The position numbers were made by a program, and so were the translations under genes. The notes under the pieces were generated by a model. That model ran no database searches, was not told the origin of the DNA, and worked only from the letters and a program-made list of their open reading frames with translations. Shown piece by piece: positions 36,411-48,795 of a DNA stretch of 64,000 bases (within the stretch, counting starts at the first letter, position 1; the number at the start of each line of letters is the position of its first letter). Source of the stretch: Combretum micranthum (lineage: Eukaryota; Streptophyta; Magnoliopsida; Myrtales; Combretaceae); the NCBI GenBank assembly GCA_024138025.1, contig JAMXBD010000722.1, positions 496,001 to 560,000 of the forward strand, given 5' to 3'.

Positions 36411-36415
36411 AATCC

Positions 36416-36820
36416 TAATTGATAAACCTAGGTTTAGATAAATTGATAGATTCGATAGAATTGTTAACTTGCTTTTGGAACTCCATAGCATAAGAACTTA
36501 ATTTTGATAAACTCTGGATTTCAAGGATTCACACGATGAAATAGAAGTAGAAAAAAACTTAGGTCACTTTGATTTCTTGAATTAACCCTTGCTTTCTGTT
36601 GCTAGTGATGCATGCTCGCTTTCTCTTTAGTAGAATTATAGTAATTATTTGTTAATAGTATATAAAACAATCATTCTAATTAGGTGGTTTGATAGTAGAA
36701 AAAGAATCATTATTAGTAATTATTCTTTCCGTGTGGACGACCTCAATCTTAATGCTATACCACATTTATGACAAGTGCATTGCTTATTGCCTCATAGTAT
36801 AACTAAGAATGGGTTTTCAC
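36416..36820 (+). mobile_element. Tat-type LTR, right part
   Basis: Resumes the Tat-type LTR after LTR A. It contains the TTCTTTCCGTGTGGACGACC phrase at about 36725, typical of the ends of such LTRs, and no open frame. The border with the copia remnant that follows (coding sequence on the other strand from about 36840) is not sharp. Confidence 0.45.
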
Positions 36821-36839
36821 AAATTTTTGAAACTATGAT

Positions 36840-38225
36840 TGGCATCATCATGTGGCTTTAAGGATTCACGTAGACCTTCAAAAACCATTGGTACTTCTTC
36901 CTCATCACTCTTTAAACTTGAAACAACCTCGGCACCTTCATTAATTTTAAACTATGCTCCACTCATGGGAATGAATTTCTCCGTTTTCTTTTTAGACATA
37001 GGTTCTTTTCCATTTCTATGTTTTGGAGATTCCTCCTACTTTGAAGCTTCTGTAGAGTCTTTGTGTTGTCCTTAGACTCCCCCTTAATCCTTGCAACAAC
37101 AGATTTCTAGTCTATTTTGTTTTTATGTTTCTGATGCAAATAAATTCCACCATCAATAGAATACTAAAAATTCTTGTTGGGCTTAATCTTCATATGCTTA
37201 AAACTTTTCTCTCCAATCCTTTTAAGATTAATTGAAAATTTAACATACTTTGGAACTTATAATTTATTATAATTGAACAATTCCATCAACAAATTCCCAT
37301 ACATATTAAATTTTCTATCCTTCCACATGTGTTTAATAATCCTCATTAGCAAATCAATTTTTATTCCTTTCGGCGTATTAAGAGTAGTGAAACCATCTTT
37401 CTTAGTCACAATTGTACTACTTCTTCTTCTTCTTCTTGGAAGTATACATTCAAATACAACCCTATGTAACATGTGTACCAATAATTCAAATTCATGTAGA
37501 AAAACATCCTCATTAGAAAATTCACTAATGCCATCATTTAGATTCAAGAACACTCTCCTCAAGGAAACATATTCAATATCATCTTTGAAAAATTTCAAAG
37601 CAAAGCAGTTAATAAAGTCACTATGAGTTACATCAATGCTGGTTCTTCTAATAGATGATCTCAAACTGTCTCTGTCAATGTACCTTAGATTATTGCAAAA
37701 TTGATCAACCATTTCTCCTACTACTTTGCCAATCAGACTATATAACTTCCTACAACCTAGCTTTCCCAACTACTTATTCTAATAAAATCCATTATTTTCA
37801 AAGTACTTAAAGTTTATGAAAGAGCAGTCATGGATTTGTACCTTGATCGATGAAACCCTAGGACCAAATCTCTCATCATTTGTCTATCTTTTTCCTCTTT
37901 GATTTCATCTGACCTTTTGGAGAACTAGAAATGCCCTTTCATTTCTTTGATACATCTTTTGTTGACTTCACTTTCTTTTTCACAGAGGATTCTAGGTTTG
38001 GTTATGGCTTTGTATTTGATGAGTCATTATCTTGACTAGACTCTATGGTTGTTACTTCTTTATCCTTTGTCATTCTTTTTGAACTTTTCGCTTGTTTCAT
38101 TACATTATGACTAAGATCTTGAAACAACTTTGACCTAAACTCCTCCCTAGCCTTAGATGAAGAAGATTGAGAATCTTGGGACAGGGTTTGTTCAGAATCT
38201 ATGGATTCATCTCATATGTAATGGA
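36840..38225 (-). pseudogene. Env-like / plant-transposon ORF downstream of copia pol
   Basis: Reading leftward, a Ser/Lys-rich start (SSSSKAREEFRSK near 38150) leads to a longer open part at 37257-37769 with motifs such as KLYSLIGKVVGEMVDQFC, and then a Lys/Ser-rich end near 36900. Stops interrupt all frames outside the 170-codon part. It lies just downstream of a copia RNase H on the same strand, the position of the env-like ORF of Sireviruses (SIRE/Maximus). The likeness to the 'putative plant transposon protein' group is by overall style and place only, so the call is moderate. No membrane or fusion function can be claimed. Confidence 0.5.
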
Positions 38226-38452
38226 TTCAAAATATTTAACAATTTTGAAGTTTTTGTTTGAAAGGCATTGAGATTTTCTTAACGCCAATTGGAGGGTTCG
38301 AGGAGCTTGAGAGACGAAGCGGGAAAGATTGAACTTTGAAACAAGAGATGTGATTTTGAAAAACCACTATTCCACTTATATAAATTTATGTGTTTTGTCA
38401 AGAAAAAAAAAATTACATGTTGCCATATAAAAAGAAACAGTTCAACTTCTTT

Positions 38453-38454
<2 letters not shown>

Positions 38455-38492
<38 letters not shown>
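38455..38492 (+). repeat. TTA microsatellite
   Basis: About a dozen ATT/TTA units lie between the copia pol end and the downstream ORF. Confidence 0.85.
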
Positions 38493-38509
38493 AACATGAA
38501 GCATATCAA

Positions 38510-39017
38510 TTAATTATAAAAAAGATAACACAAACCAATTTCATTTCTTATATATTCAAAACAAACTTTTCTAAGGGTTTTGAAAACATGTCAGCAAATT
38601 GATTATTTGTTGACACATATTCAATAATAATATTTCTGTTATTTAAATGATCATTCATAAAATGATGTCTAATTTCTATATGCTTAGCTCTAAAATGCTG
38701 TATTAGATTTTTTGTTAGATTAGTTGCACTTGTATTATCACATTTAATTGGAACATTCGTAAAAGATATACCATAATCTTGTAATCGTTGTTTAATCCAA
38801 AGGATTTGAGCACAACAATTACCAATAGAGACATATTTAGCTTCAATTATAGAAAAGATAACTAAATTTTGTTTCTTAGAAGACTAAGAAATTAGTTTAT
38901 CACCCAAGAATTGACAAGTATTTGATATACTGTTTCAATCTATTTTGTACCCTGCATAATCAACATCTAGGTATCTTATATGTTCAAAATTTTGGTTTTT
39001 AGTATACCTAATTCATA
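38510..39017 (-). pseudogene. pol: Ty1/copia pol, RNase H end
   Basis: On the minus strand the conserved end of copia polyproteins is clear: DVDYAG near 38965, EAKYVSIGNCCAQILWIKQ near 38830, KCDNTSATNL near 38735, AKHIEIRHHFM near 38675 and ADMFSKPL near 38580, ending with TAA at 38510-38512. In-frame stops appear around 38890 and 38935. The protein continues across the insertion to the RT part at 56627-57280. The strand and order match one interrupted element. Confidence 0.88.
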
Positions 39018-39022
39018 ATTTT

Positions 39023-40129
39023 TGTAATATAAGGAAATATGAAGATGAAAATATAATGGATTATGATACATAAGATGATATAGGATGAGTTTAAGGTCAA
39101 AGTAATTAAGTTGTAAAAGTTTAAGTTTGATTGTGGAATGAATGTTGAAGTTTGGATTTCTGCAATTTTTGACAGATGCAACCTGCCATCTGGAGAATTT
39201 ACGCCGCTGATGTAGAGATCGGCATAGGAAGGAATAATAGTGTTTTTCTTAACGTTGGATGGAACACCGCCGGTATATGCGAGCGTTGATTTTGATCAGT
39301 ATGATTTCTTTTAACATCGGATAAGAACACCGTCGGCGTTAGTCATAGATTTACTGGCATATGTTGTTAGAACGAAATTCTGGAAATTCAACGCCTTGAT
39401 GAACCCTACCTGTGTTCATGTTATTTTTGCCAACGTAGAGTGTACGCCGGCAAAATTATACATACGCCATCGGTGTAGGAGCCAACGTATGAGAAATTTC
39501 TATATATACAAAACGCGAGAAGACATTTTTGACAGAAAAGTTTTATTATCTTTTCCTTTGTAAAAGAGAGTTTTGGAGTTCTTGGAGTTCTAGGGTTGGA
39601 GAATCACCAAGAGGGTGTTTTTGATCCAAAGTAAGTGATTTTAACCTTCTACTATGTGTTGTATACGAATTTGTATAAGTTTTCTTAGGGTTTTATGGAT
39701 TTTTCATGAAGGTTTTTGGAGAAAAACCCTAGTTTTGTGTGGAATCCGAAATTTTGAGAAATGATTCGGGTTTGGTGATCCAAGCAAGTAAGTAAAGTCT
39801 TTTAAACATAAAGATTCAATAAATGTTCATTCTTGATATGAATTTGATTGTTCTTATTGTTATATATATTAGGGTTTTGGAGGATTATTGACTTCTGTAG
39901 CCTATTGTGGAAGATTGATCGAGTTAGATGGTGCAACTTGATAATTTTCTTTGTTAGGTTCGGATTTTGGGAGTTGTAGTATATTAAGGTTTGTTTATAT
40001 CGTGTTCTTATTTGTTCTATATATATATATGTTGTTGATAGGAATTTGAAGATTTGGGTTGTTGTTGTATGGTCACTATTGATTGAAGTATTGTGGAGAT
40101 TTGAGATTTTGGTTGTGGTTGAGTGTTGT
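39023..40129 (+). mobile_element. Left end of the 17.6-kb insertion in copia (LTR I)
   Basis: Starts TGTAATATAAGG at 39023. The 5 bases before it (ATTTT, 39018-39022) recur at 56622-56626 after TGACA, so 39023-56621 is one insertion with a 5-bp duplication. It holds a GC-rich island with GCCGGCG words (39180-39480) and a TATA box at 39501-39508, then leader-like sequence up to 40129, where another LTR starts. It is a plus-strand LTR of a third type with no coding sequence. Confidence 0.7.
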
Positions 40130-42472
40130 TGTAAGCCTGAGAAAATTCCAGTAAATAAGTCTAAAATGAACTTCGAAAACAAACTCTAAAAATGACTCCA
40201 AATTAAAACCGAACTTTGAATAGTCCTAAATCACGAACGAATCGAGAAATTTCTTAATCTTGAGAAAAATAAGAATCCTTAAAAATAAAATAAGAACTCA
40301 ACATAGTTCAAATCCAAAACAACTACGTATGACAAATTCCATACTTAACTCTGACTTATAAAATCGGGTAATATAGAACCCAAAAGCCAATTATTAAAAA
40401 GTAAATAACGATAAACCTTCGGAAATAAAACTCAATTCAAGAATTCCGAAAACGTTAAGAGATATTAAATACTTACAAAAATAAAATTTAAAATAATTAT
40501 CTCAAGCTAAATATGTTATATAAACATAAAACGTCAGTTTCCAAATTGGCAAAGATCTAAACTGGAAAATCACCCGGAAACCTTAAGTGGAATATAGTAG
40601 TTTAAGTCCGACAATCTCGCGCCTTTAACCCTAGAGGCCGAGGTATAGTTTAAGTGTGTAGAATAGCTCGTAGTAATATAATATCGCTTAAAAATATCAG
40701 ATTGGTAAATTTTTGACCTATTTCAAACCCGCTCGGATATAGACTTTGAAGCATGTCCCGGGGCTCGAGATATAAAAAATATACCATTAATACCGTTAGA
40801 CTCGTATTTTCATAAGATTTCAAAAATATCAGTTTTATAATTTTTCGATAACTAGAAATATCTGATTTTGCAATTATATCCGTATTTCAGTACTACCGGT
40901 AATTAACTAGTCTTTTAGCACTATTCACTACTATTCCTTACACAATTTTATTATTCTTATAAACCCTTATATTTTTTTAGATAAATATTTTATATATCAT
41001 AGGAAATTCCGTTTTTCTAAAATTTAGTTAGTTTTGGGTTTTTACGGGATTAGTTTCTATTTAAGACCCGATACTAAAAATAAAATAAAATAATTTAATA
41101 ATTAGAAAATATTTTATTTTCATAAAATAATTTTTTAGAATTTTTCGAGTTATAAAAATATCATTTATAGCTCATATTTGTGTATTTTGATCATACCGGT
41201 AACATATTTGTTGAAATACTAAAATAATTCAAATAATTATTTAATTTTATTTATGAAAATTCTGCCACTCATTTAAAGATATTTTTCTTAATTTTATTTC
41301 ATATATTTTCTTAATAAAAGGTACTTTTTCAACCCATACTTCAAGTACACTTCAATTGTCACTTCTACACATTATTCAAGTTTTTTTTTCCACTCATTTT
41401 GCACTCCATTTTCAATGCATGGCAACTGACCATACTCTCCAAAACAGCCACTTTTCTTTTATTTTAATAATTTATTTAATTAATTAAAGTCTCTTTTAGT
41501 TAGCACATTAAGTGACGCAAGTTACACTTTCAAAAAATTAAGTTACAAATTAACTACACTCTCTCTTTCTCCTCTTTGAAGTTCACGTGTACCCCCTCCC
41601 AAATCTAGCATTGTTTAATTTTTTTCTTCCAATTAATTAACACACATTAATACACTCCTCTCTCTCTATTTAATGCCTTTTGTTGACACCCTTTTTCTCT
41701 TTGCAAACCCTGTCTCATTTACTCTCTTTTGCCTTTCTTTATTCCTTTCTTTCCCTTGTTCATGCAAGAGAATACAAGCTACTCTCATCTCTAAATCTTG
41801 CTTCCACACTTCATTCTTGAAAATTTTTAAGTAAACTTTCTTCTTAAGCTTCCATAGATGACATAGGTAAAGTATAGTGAGAGTTTCATGCATCAAATGA
41901 CCTTCCATAAGCTTATAAGCTAAGGATGATGATGCCAAAATGAAACACTCCTCTTATCCATTATTATTTTCTTGTATCATTATTATTTTCTTGCTAAAAG
42001 TAGTTATATTTTATATATCTAACTTTTTTTGTAGCTTTGATTTTGTTTATGTTTTAGATCTTGTCATATGAGTTATTATTTTGTTATTGCTAATGATTTA
42101 TGCATATATTCACCATTCACATAACTATCTTAGTGTTCATGTACTTATAACTAGTATAGTAAACTAGATCTAGTTGTTTTAGGTTCATAAATGCATTAGA
42201 CTTTTTATTTATTTTCTTAAATAACTTGTAATAGCTTGATGATAGTAGAAAAGTTTTAGAAAGCTTAAGATCTATTTTAGTTTCAATAAAAATCATTTTT
42301 GAAAATTCGGATAAAAAGGGAACCATATTTAGAAAAGCTATTTTTCAACTTCAAAATGTGTATTTTTCATTTAAAATGAAGGGCTTAAGGAATAGATATC
42401 ATAAATGAATGATTTTGAGGAGTAAAGTTTAGATCTATGAGTTTATAGTTTACTATCATGTATTTCTTTTAT
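40130..42472 (+). mobile_element. LTR H, piece 1 of 3 (plus strand)
   Basis: Starts TGTAAGCCTGAG. Its first 800 bases match the reverse complement of the outer U3 of LTR D (35493 leftward). A CT-rich block with CTATTTAAT near 41665 may be the promoter. Tandem-unit sequence (CAAAATG...GAAGGGCTTAAGG) appears near 42340-42400. It is cut at 42472 by the MULE and again at 51493 by LTR G. No matching 5-bp duplication was found with the right end at 55710 (GTTGT against GTCTG), so it may be a recombinant. Confidence 0.7.
42464..42472 (+). repeat. Target-site duplication of the MULE, left copy
   Basis: TTCTTTTAT is repeated exactly at 50419-50427. Nine bases is the usual duplication made by Mutator-like transposases. 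Confidence 0.93.
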
Positions 42473-44097
42473 GGGAAAATTACAAATAACTGACCTGTGT
42501 TTTGGGGTTTTTACAAATGATTGACCTGTGTTTTCCTTTTTTACAAAGAACTGACCCGAGTTAAGTAGTAATGTGTTCCGTTAAAGTAGCCGTTGGCGAA
42601 CATCACGTGTTCTGCATGTGCTCTTAAAAAGCAAGGAAAGGACAAACACGGAAACCCTCTCCTTCTGAACTTTTAACGTGCAAGTTTGAAAAAAAAAAAA
42701 AATCCTCTTATTATAGACCTTCCCTAATCTTACTCTGCATACAAACAAGCAATGGTCTGTCAAACGAGAAACCCTAACAGCCATGGACGATGAAAACCCG
42801 ACATGAGAAATCTACTCCTTCCATAAGAAAACCCTAAGCCCTCTAACATCATCAACGCAGATAAAGACGAGGTGGAGGAAGCGTTGATCTCCGTGCAACT
42901 CCTTACTGCAGCGTCGAGGCAACGAAACTTTGCTTTGATTTTCATACAACAAAATTTTGAGATTGTGTAATTCTATGGTGTGAATAAGCAATTGAAACTG
43001 GCAATTAACATGATATTCCTTTGATTTAGGGTTTGTGAGAGTCGCTTCGGAAAAGCTAGGGTTTATGACTTGGGATGTTAATTGTCGAAATTAGTACTAC
43101 ATGCTTGGGGCTTTTCTGTGGAAGACCCTATTGACACCAGCATCATCTGCATGTAAGCCGATCAAGATAGGAATTCTCTTATCGATTGTTAGGATTAGGT
43201 TGCTCCTTTTGTTTTATTTCAAGTTACATGATGAGGGAATCATGAACATGATGTCAATGATGTTGATCTGTCGTGTGTAGTTCACTTTCGGTTCAAGAAG
43301 ATGATAACCTACATGCTGTTTCTTGCAATGCCACAGTATGATTGTAATTGGGCTATTGGCAGTTGAATTTTTTTTTTCATGTGATGTTCAACACGGATCT
43401 ATCCCTTTTTAACGGGACTTCCTTTGATGTAAGGTTTGTGATTTAAATTGAGTATTAACATGATATTCTTTCGCACCAATTATGGCACTCCCATTTGTCA
43501 AAGCTGCTGTCTTTGAATTTATTGTAACATTTTCTGAAGTAGCAGCTGCGAATGTGAATATGAACCTTCCATTAGGATGAAATTTTAGAGTTTATGGTGA
43601 TTAGCATCCAGTTGAGGATAGTATATGTGTGGAAATATATGCTAGAAATTGGGTAATTAGTTTTGTCAGTATAATTGTTTTGTTTTATAAACAATAGAAA
43701 AAAAGATTTCTTTGACATGAAACTCGTACTCCCCATGGTTGATTTGAAATCCATGACATGTCTCATTCCTTTTTATTGTGCACCTATTTCCTTAAATAGA
43801 AACGTATGTTATTGTTTTTGGACAAATTACCTATTTCAGCTGTAGTTTTGCCATATGACTACTATATTATATCCTATGATGTAGCAGTCGATCCGCATTG
43901 ATATGGAACCTGTATCTTCATTTTAATTGGTTGTTTTTGTATGTTACAATATGAGCTGCGTGAACCAGTCCAATTTTTTTGTACAATCTTAGTTAAGCAC
44001 ATGTATGATTTCGAATTCATTGTCATTGGATTTTAAGTTTGTTATGATATAGTGTTGTTCCTTTATTTCTCTCATTTGGAAGCAGAAAGTTGTGGTA
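42473..44097 (+). repeat. Left terminal inverted repeat of the MULE
   Basis: Pairs with 48796-50418 over its whole length with scattered differences. It probably holds the promoter and 5' leader of the GRF gene, whose ATG follows 3 bases after the repeat ends. Its outer 90 bases hold three direct repeats of a TTACAAA-TGACC-TGTGTTTT unit. Confidence 0.93.
42478..42565 (+). repeat. Three subterminal direct repeats in the MULE end
   Basis: TTACAAATAACTGACCTGTG, TTACAAATGATTGACCTGTG and TTACAAAGAACTGACCCGAG follow one another at about 30-base spacing; mirrored copies stand at about 50325-50413. Repeats of this kind at transposon ends are common transposase binding sites; that role here is inference. 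Confidence 0.7.
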
Positions 44098-44100
44098 ATT

Positions 44101-44579
44101 ATGAGCTCCGGATCCACATCATATGATTCTGTTCAATCTAGGAAGAATGATATATTGTGTAGTTGCGGCAACCGAGAAGCTTTGGAAGAAGATTTCAAGG
44201 ATGTCCTAAATATTGGGTTTGCTATTTGATTTGATTCACTTATTGACTACTTGTATTTGTATATGTACTAAATGTAAATGGCTTATTGATCATGTAGATA
44301 GGAGAGGGTTGCAACTACTTCAAGTGGATAGATCCCCCCACTTGTAGATTTCGCATTGAATTTGGAAACAAAGTAGTAGAACGATTTCGTAGAATTGAGC
44401 ATGATTTGCAAACATCGAAAAGAAGGGAGAAGGAAGCAATGGAGGCAATGGAAAAGCTTGCAATTGAAATGGAACATGAGGAATGCGAGAGGAAAAGACT
44501 GCGAAGACTCCTTTTTCTTTCTTGGTTTTGTGTTGCAATAATTAGTATAGGCTATATAATATCTCTTTGTCAAGTGTAA
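44101..44579 (+). pseudogene. GRF zinc finger / coiled-coil / membrane-anchor gene of the MULE
   Basis: ATG at 44101 opens a Ser-rich start and CSCG (44158-44169). The next part of the GRF finger (GRRFQGCPKYW) is in another frame, so a small deletion or frameshift lies between; the family normally has about 15-20 residues there. A probable intron (44217-44297, GT...GTAG) leads in phase to GEGCNYFKWIDPP, the second half of the finger. Then follow a charged helix rich in E, K and R (about 50 residues, coiled coil) and a C-terminal hydrophobic stretch (LLFLSWFCVAIISIGYIISL), ending at TAA 44577-44579. This architecture matches short plant GRF proteins. It faces the transposase gene, in the place of MuDR's second gene. 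Role unknown. Confidence 0.75.
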
Positions 44580-45740
44580 TTTATTTATCTCATTTTTGTA
44601 CCATCACCTAATTAAGGACAGCACGAGTTGGATTGAAGTATTTTGTGTTGCTTTGAATGAACTTTGGTTTCACCTCAATTTTTGTAAGTAAGAAGCAGAA
44701 TTAGTAATATGAATCATATGTATATTTTATCTGTAAATAAACAAATTTGGTCTTTGTTATCATATCGGTAATAGATTTGGCTGGGTGGGCGCTTATGCGA
44801 CTAAAGCAGAAAGGCTATAGGATGGCTTCTATGGCAGTCATTAATGTTTTTGGTCTGTTTTACCAACTACTACATATGCAAAAACTCTTTTAGAGAAGCT
44901 TGTTTTATTGGATCATTCTCTACCATAATGGTTGTATTTTGGCAATTGTAAGTATAACCAAATTTAATAGTACTCCATAATTAGAAATAAACCCTTAAAA
45001 ATTTACTAGGCTTTGTAGATATTACATTTGAAAAGCAGCTGAAAATATGTATTGACCCACGTAAGCAAAAATAGTACAAAGTAATGTTCTTCAATATTAA
45101 TGTGTCGTAAAGGAAGTTGTACATGTCCTCTTAAGTGGAATCAACACTATATGAAATTTGTCTTGCTTATTTGTCAAAATTGTCGGTAGGGATACAAGAA
45201 GTTTCGAGCTGAAGACAAAATGAACCATCCATTGCGTGAATGATTGCAATAACGTGCTGATGGGCAATATCTTATGTAGAAGAGTGGACATGAGTAGCTT
45301 CATTAAATTTTTGAAGCCTTACTGCCCTTGCCACTACATATAAGGAGAGATGGAATTAATAGCAACAATAAAAGAATAAAAGCAGTAGAATTTACTAGAA
45401 AAAAAGAGTGTTTAAACTACTAAAAAAATATAATGTACATGTTGAATCACATGTGTCCTTAATCAACATATTTGAGACATAATTGCCCCATCGAAGATTG
45501 GCTAAAACTTTATGTGAAGAACAAAGGCTGAATACATAACTCCGTATCGTATTCCACAAAATATTGCAGGATAAAATGCATCAGAAGCTGCATGTGGTCC
45601 TTATATTAATCACCATTGTTGTAATTACAATATGAAAAAGTGACCTAAACATCCTTTTGAGGCAAAATGACAATAAAATAGTCTGTTAGAACAGCTCCAC
45701 TCGTGTATCAATAGCTACAAAAGACAATGCAGCAATTTGT
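44580..45740. other. Intergenic part of the MULE
   Basis: The stretch between the 3' ends of the two convergent genes. It is AT-rich, with no frame above about 70 codons that looks coding and no tRNA or other RNA gene. It probably holds the two 3' untranslated regions. Confidence 0.6.
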
Positions 45741-48735
45741 TCAAATACTTCCACCTCGCCCACTATTGATCTGATATGGGCGCCGTACAAAATAGCCACG
45801 ACTTCGACCTTGAGTTGCCCTAACTCTACTATGCTGCCACGCACTTGAATCACCAATTCCACTGCTCCTTCCCTTTGCAGAATTCTCTCCAATAGAACTA
45901 CTTTCAGATGGTTGGGAAAACCATATTACAGTAGGATATTGTATGTGCACCTGCTTCATACCGCTAGCATTAAGTATCATGACCAACTTGAAATGACAGA
46001 AAGCAAAGCAATACACGTGGTTCATTAATAATTTTGTACCTGTGATAGAGACCTATTAGGAGGCAGTTGTGATGCCACTTCATTGTTAAGACGACCTCCA
46101 CGAGTATTTCCCCTGCCTTTATTTCTTTTTCTCGGCACACCTCCTTTAGATTGGTTGTTATCTCCAATAGACTAGAAAAGGAAAGGATAAAGTGGAAATT
46201 TATTAGTAAAGTTAGTGTAAGTGGGCAACACATATAAGTGCAACAAAAATATATATACGTTATTTTCTTGCTGATGGTTAACTCATCTTTTCCACAATAT
46301 AGGTCCAGTGGTAATTGCATGGCATGATCGTGCATTATGACCAACCCCAACACATTTTCCACATCGTTTAACTCTGTTCCTTCGACTGACAATGTTAAGA
46401 TTACGTGGCTCATTTAGACCATGTTTATGGGATTTCTTAGGCCTACTTGGTGAGGCTCTAAATTTTGGTGGAATTGGTGCAGCATGGCTTGATAGTGGCC
46501 ACTCTTCTTGACCAGGCATAGGAGTGATGAATAATTGGTAAGCTGCTAAATACACACTCTTCTTGTAGCATTCATGAACATACTGCTCAGGCCTTTCAAA
46601 ATTTCGAAGGATTGCTGTCGTTACATGCTTACATGGCAATCCTTGCAACTCCCATACCCTACAACTACACATACGCGCATTTAGATCAACAACATGTCGC
46701 TCAAAACCATTATCGACCTCATACATATTAGCACCAGAAGCTATTGCTGAGAAATTCCTAGCCATGCCACTCAGTTTCTCAATCGTCTTTAGTATGTTTG
46801 GACAAATTCCCTTGTCGTACTTCTCCATTCCTTCTCTTTTCAAATTGAACCTTTTCATCAAACAAACTCTGTACCACTCAAGCATTGATATTATTGGCAT
46901 CGCACGCTTTCAATATCATGAAATTAAATGACTCATTGAAATTGTTCACAAGCGTATCTCACTTTGCATGATAACTAACATGAGACTTACACCAACAAGA
47001 CGCTAGAATGGTTGATAACCATTCCCATGCTGCTTCGCTCAAATTTTTCATCGCCTCAACCTTATTCTCCCATTCCCTTCTAGTGGTTGCATTTGCAATA
47101 GCCCACATCTTATCCTTGAAGTCTTGACCAGCAATTTCTTTCTAAAGTTCTCGTACAGGTGTCTCACACAATACTGATGCTCACATGTTGGGTACAGTCT
47201 CTCCAAAGCCTTGTCCAATCCCTGAAATGTTAAATAATGTAAGATGGTCGAACAAAAACAAAAAATATATATATGACATTGTATGGATGATTAATAAGAT
47301 ATACAATGCATACCTTCTGTCTATCAGAAATGAACACAAGGCCAAGCTGACCTGGATCTCCAATGTCCTCTCCAAATATATCTAGAAACCAATGCCATGA
47401 GTCCTCACATTCCGACTCCACAACTGCAATTGCAATAGGAAATATATTTTCGTTGCCATCTCTTCCAACTGCTGCAAGCATGTGGCCCCCATATGGTCCC
47501 TTCAGAAAACAACCATCTAATCCTATAATTGGACGACACCTATTAAGGAACCCAACCTTTTGCGCACTAAAACGTATGTAAATTCTTTCAAACATTGGTG
47601 TCGATCCCTCTATATATGAGTCACACTTTATCTTCACCCAACTTCCATTATCAAAAGATAGCACCATATTTGCATAATCATAAATGAGGCCATACTGCTT
47701 TGACTCATCACCATCTAGAATTGCTTGTGCCTTTCTTTTAGCGCGATAGGCAGTATGGATAGGTATGTCCACTGCAATATCCCTCGTTACATGACGCTGG
47801 ATTGCACCAACTTCCCATTTTGGGCCATTGTCTCGAAATTCAAGTAAGTACTTTCGTGCAAGGAAGGTGGACGTAATATGTTTGTCAGTAAAACTTTGAG
47901 GGCAGGTACACTTTGGGTAAAAGGACTTCAATTGGAAAGTCTCTTCGTCATTAAGTTTCAAACCATACACTCGCCATCCACATTCATTAACGTAATGGAC
48001 TGATACTTTCGTAGCATGATTCAAAGCATATCTAAAGCTTACACCATTCCTTGATGCAAATGCAAGAAGGCATTCCCTAAATATTTTCACATTAGGAAAT
48101 TTTATCCCCACAATAAGCCTAGGTTGCTTCCCATCAACATCTGTGTTGTACTTAACAAGTCTATCGGTTTGTTGTTCATCCTCTGAATCCGTTAAACTAC
48201 GTAAATCATCGTCAATTTCCTCTTCTTCCCAGTCACCACCCCCAATTTCCAGTTGCCCGAGCTCATTCCCAATATTTGGTGCTGCATTGTAATTATCTTC
48301 ATCGTCACATGGAATTGCAAAGTCATCCTGGGTTTCCTCATCACTTGTGTCACAGATATAGTCATCATCCATGGGCAATGCATCTAAGGCAAGTGGATTT
48401 AAAACATCCTCCACCATTGATTGTTTATCTATGTACAACATGACTGTGTATACACCTACAGAATGATGGGTTCCCGGCATCATGATAACATCGTCATCAT
48501 TTTTAAGGAGCCTTAGTCCATTGTCTAAAGAACAGCCAGGCATTACATAGTATATGGATGAACTTCTTGATTCGCCCAGCTCATGAAGGATACCTTCTAT
48601 GTCAAGATAACCTAGTACATCAGGGTCAACATCCCTTTTTACCTCAACAGAGGCATCCTCATATGACCAAAACGTGCCTTTCACAATTCTTCCACCATAG
48701 TGAATCTGCAGATTAACCAAGTGTGGAATCACCAT
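45741..48735 (-). pseudogene. MULE transposase gene (MURA-like), broken
   Basis: ATG at 48735 starts a 474-codon first exon: an N-terminal PB1-like part, an acidic linker (EEEEIDDDLRSLTDSEDE), a MuDR-type zinc-binding domain with CTCPQSF, and the MULE transposase core with GLDGCFLKGPYGG and FISDRQK, carrying two of the catalytic acids. A clean intron at 47222-47313 (GTATGC...TTTCAG) leads in phase to GLDKALERLYPT. Then come a 1-base frameshift near 47131-47140, a TGA at 46959-46961 and a second frameshift near 46910. The part at 46283-46900 carries a SWIM finger (CSCRVWELQGLPCKH) and a zinc knuckle (CGKCVGVGHNARSC). One or two small Gly/Arg/Ser-rich 3' exons follow (about 46038-46173 and 45743-45970). 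It would cut and paste elements with these ends. Third catalytic residue not assigned. Confidence 0.9.
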
Positions 48736-48795
48736 GCTATTTTATATTGTAGAACCCGTCATTGAGCACAATATTTTGTTAGGAATAAAGTTAAT

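Noticed and set aside
37273..37626. 117-codon plus-strand ORF
   Set aside because: Antisense shadow of the env-like frame at 37257-37769.
39802..40182. 126-codon minus-strand ORF rich in Asn, Thr and Ile
   Set aside because: It crosses the junction of two LTRs (40129/40130), so it cannot be an ancestral gene; the composition is simply AT-rich.
45970..46413. 147-codon minus-strand ORF in the MULE
   Set aside because: A different frame of the zinc-knuckle exon running through an intron-like AT-rich stretch; the zinc-knuckle frame is the real one.
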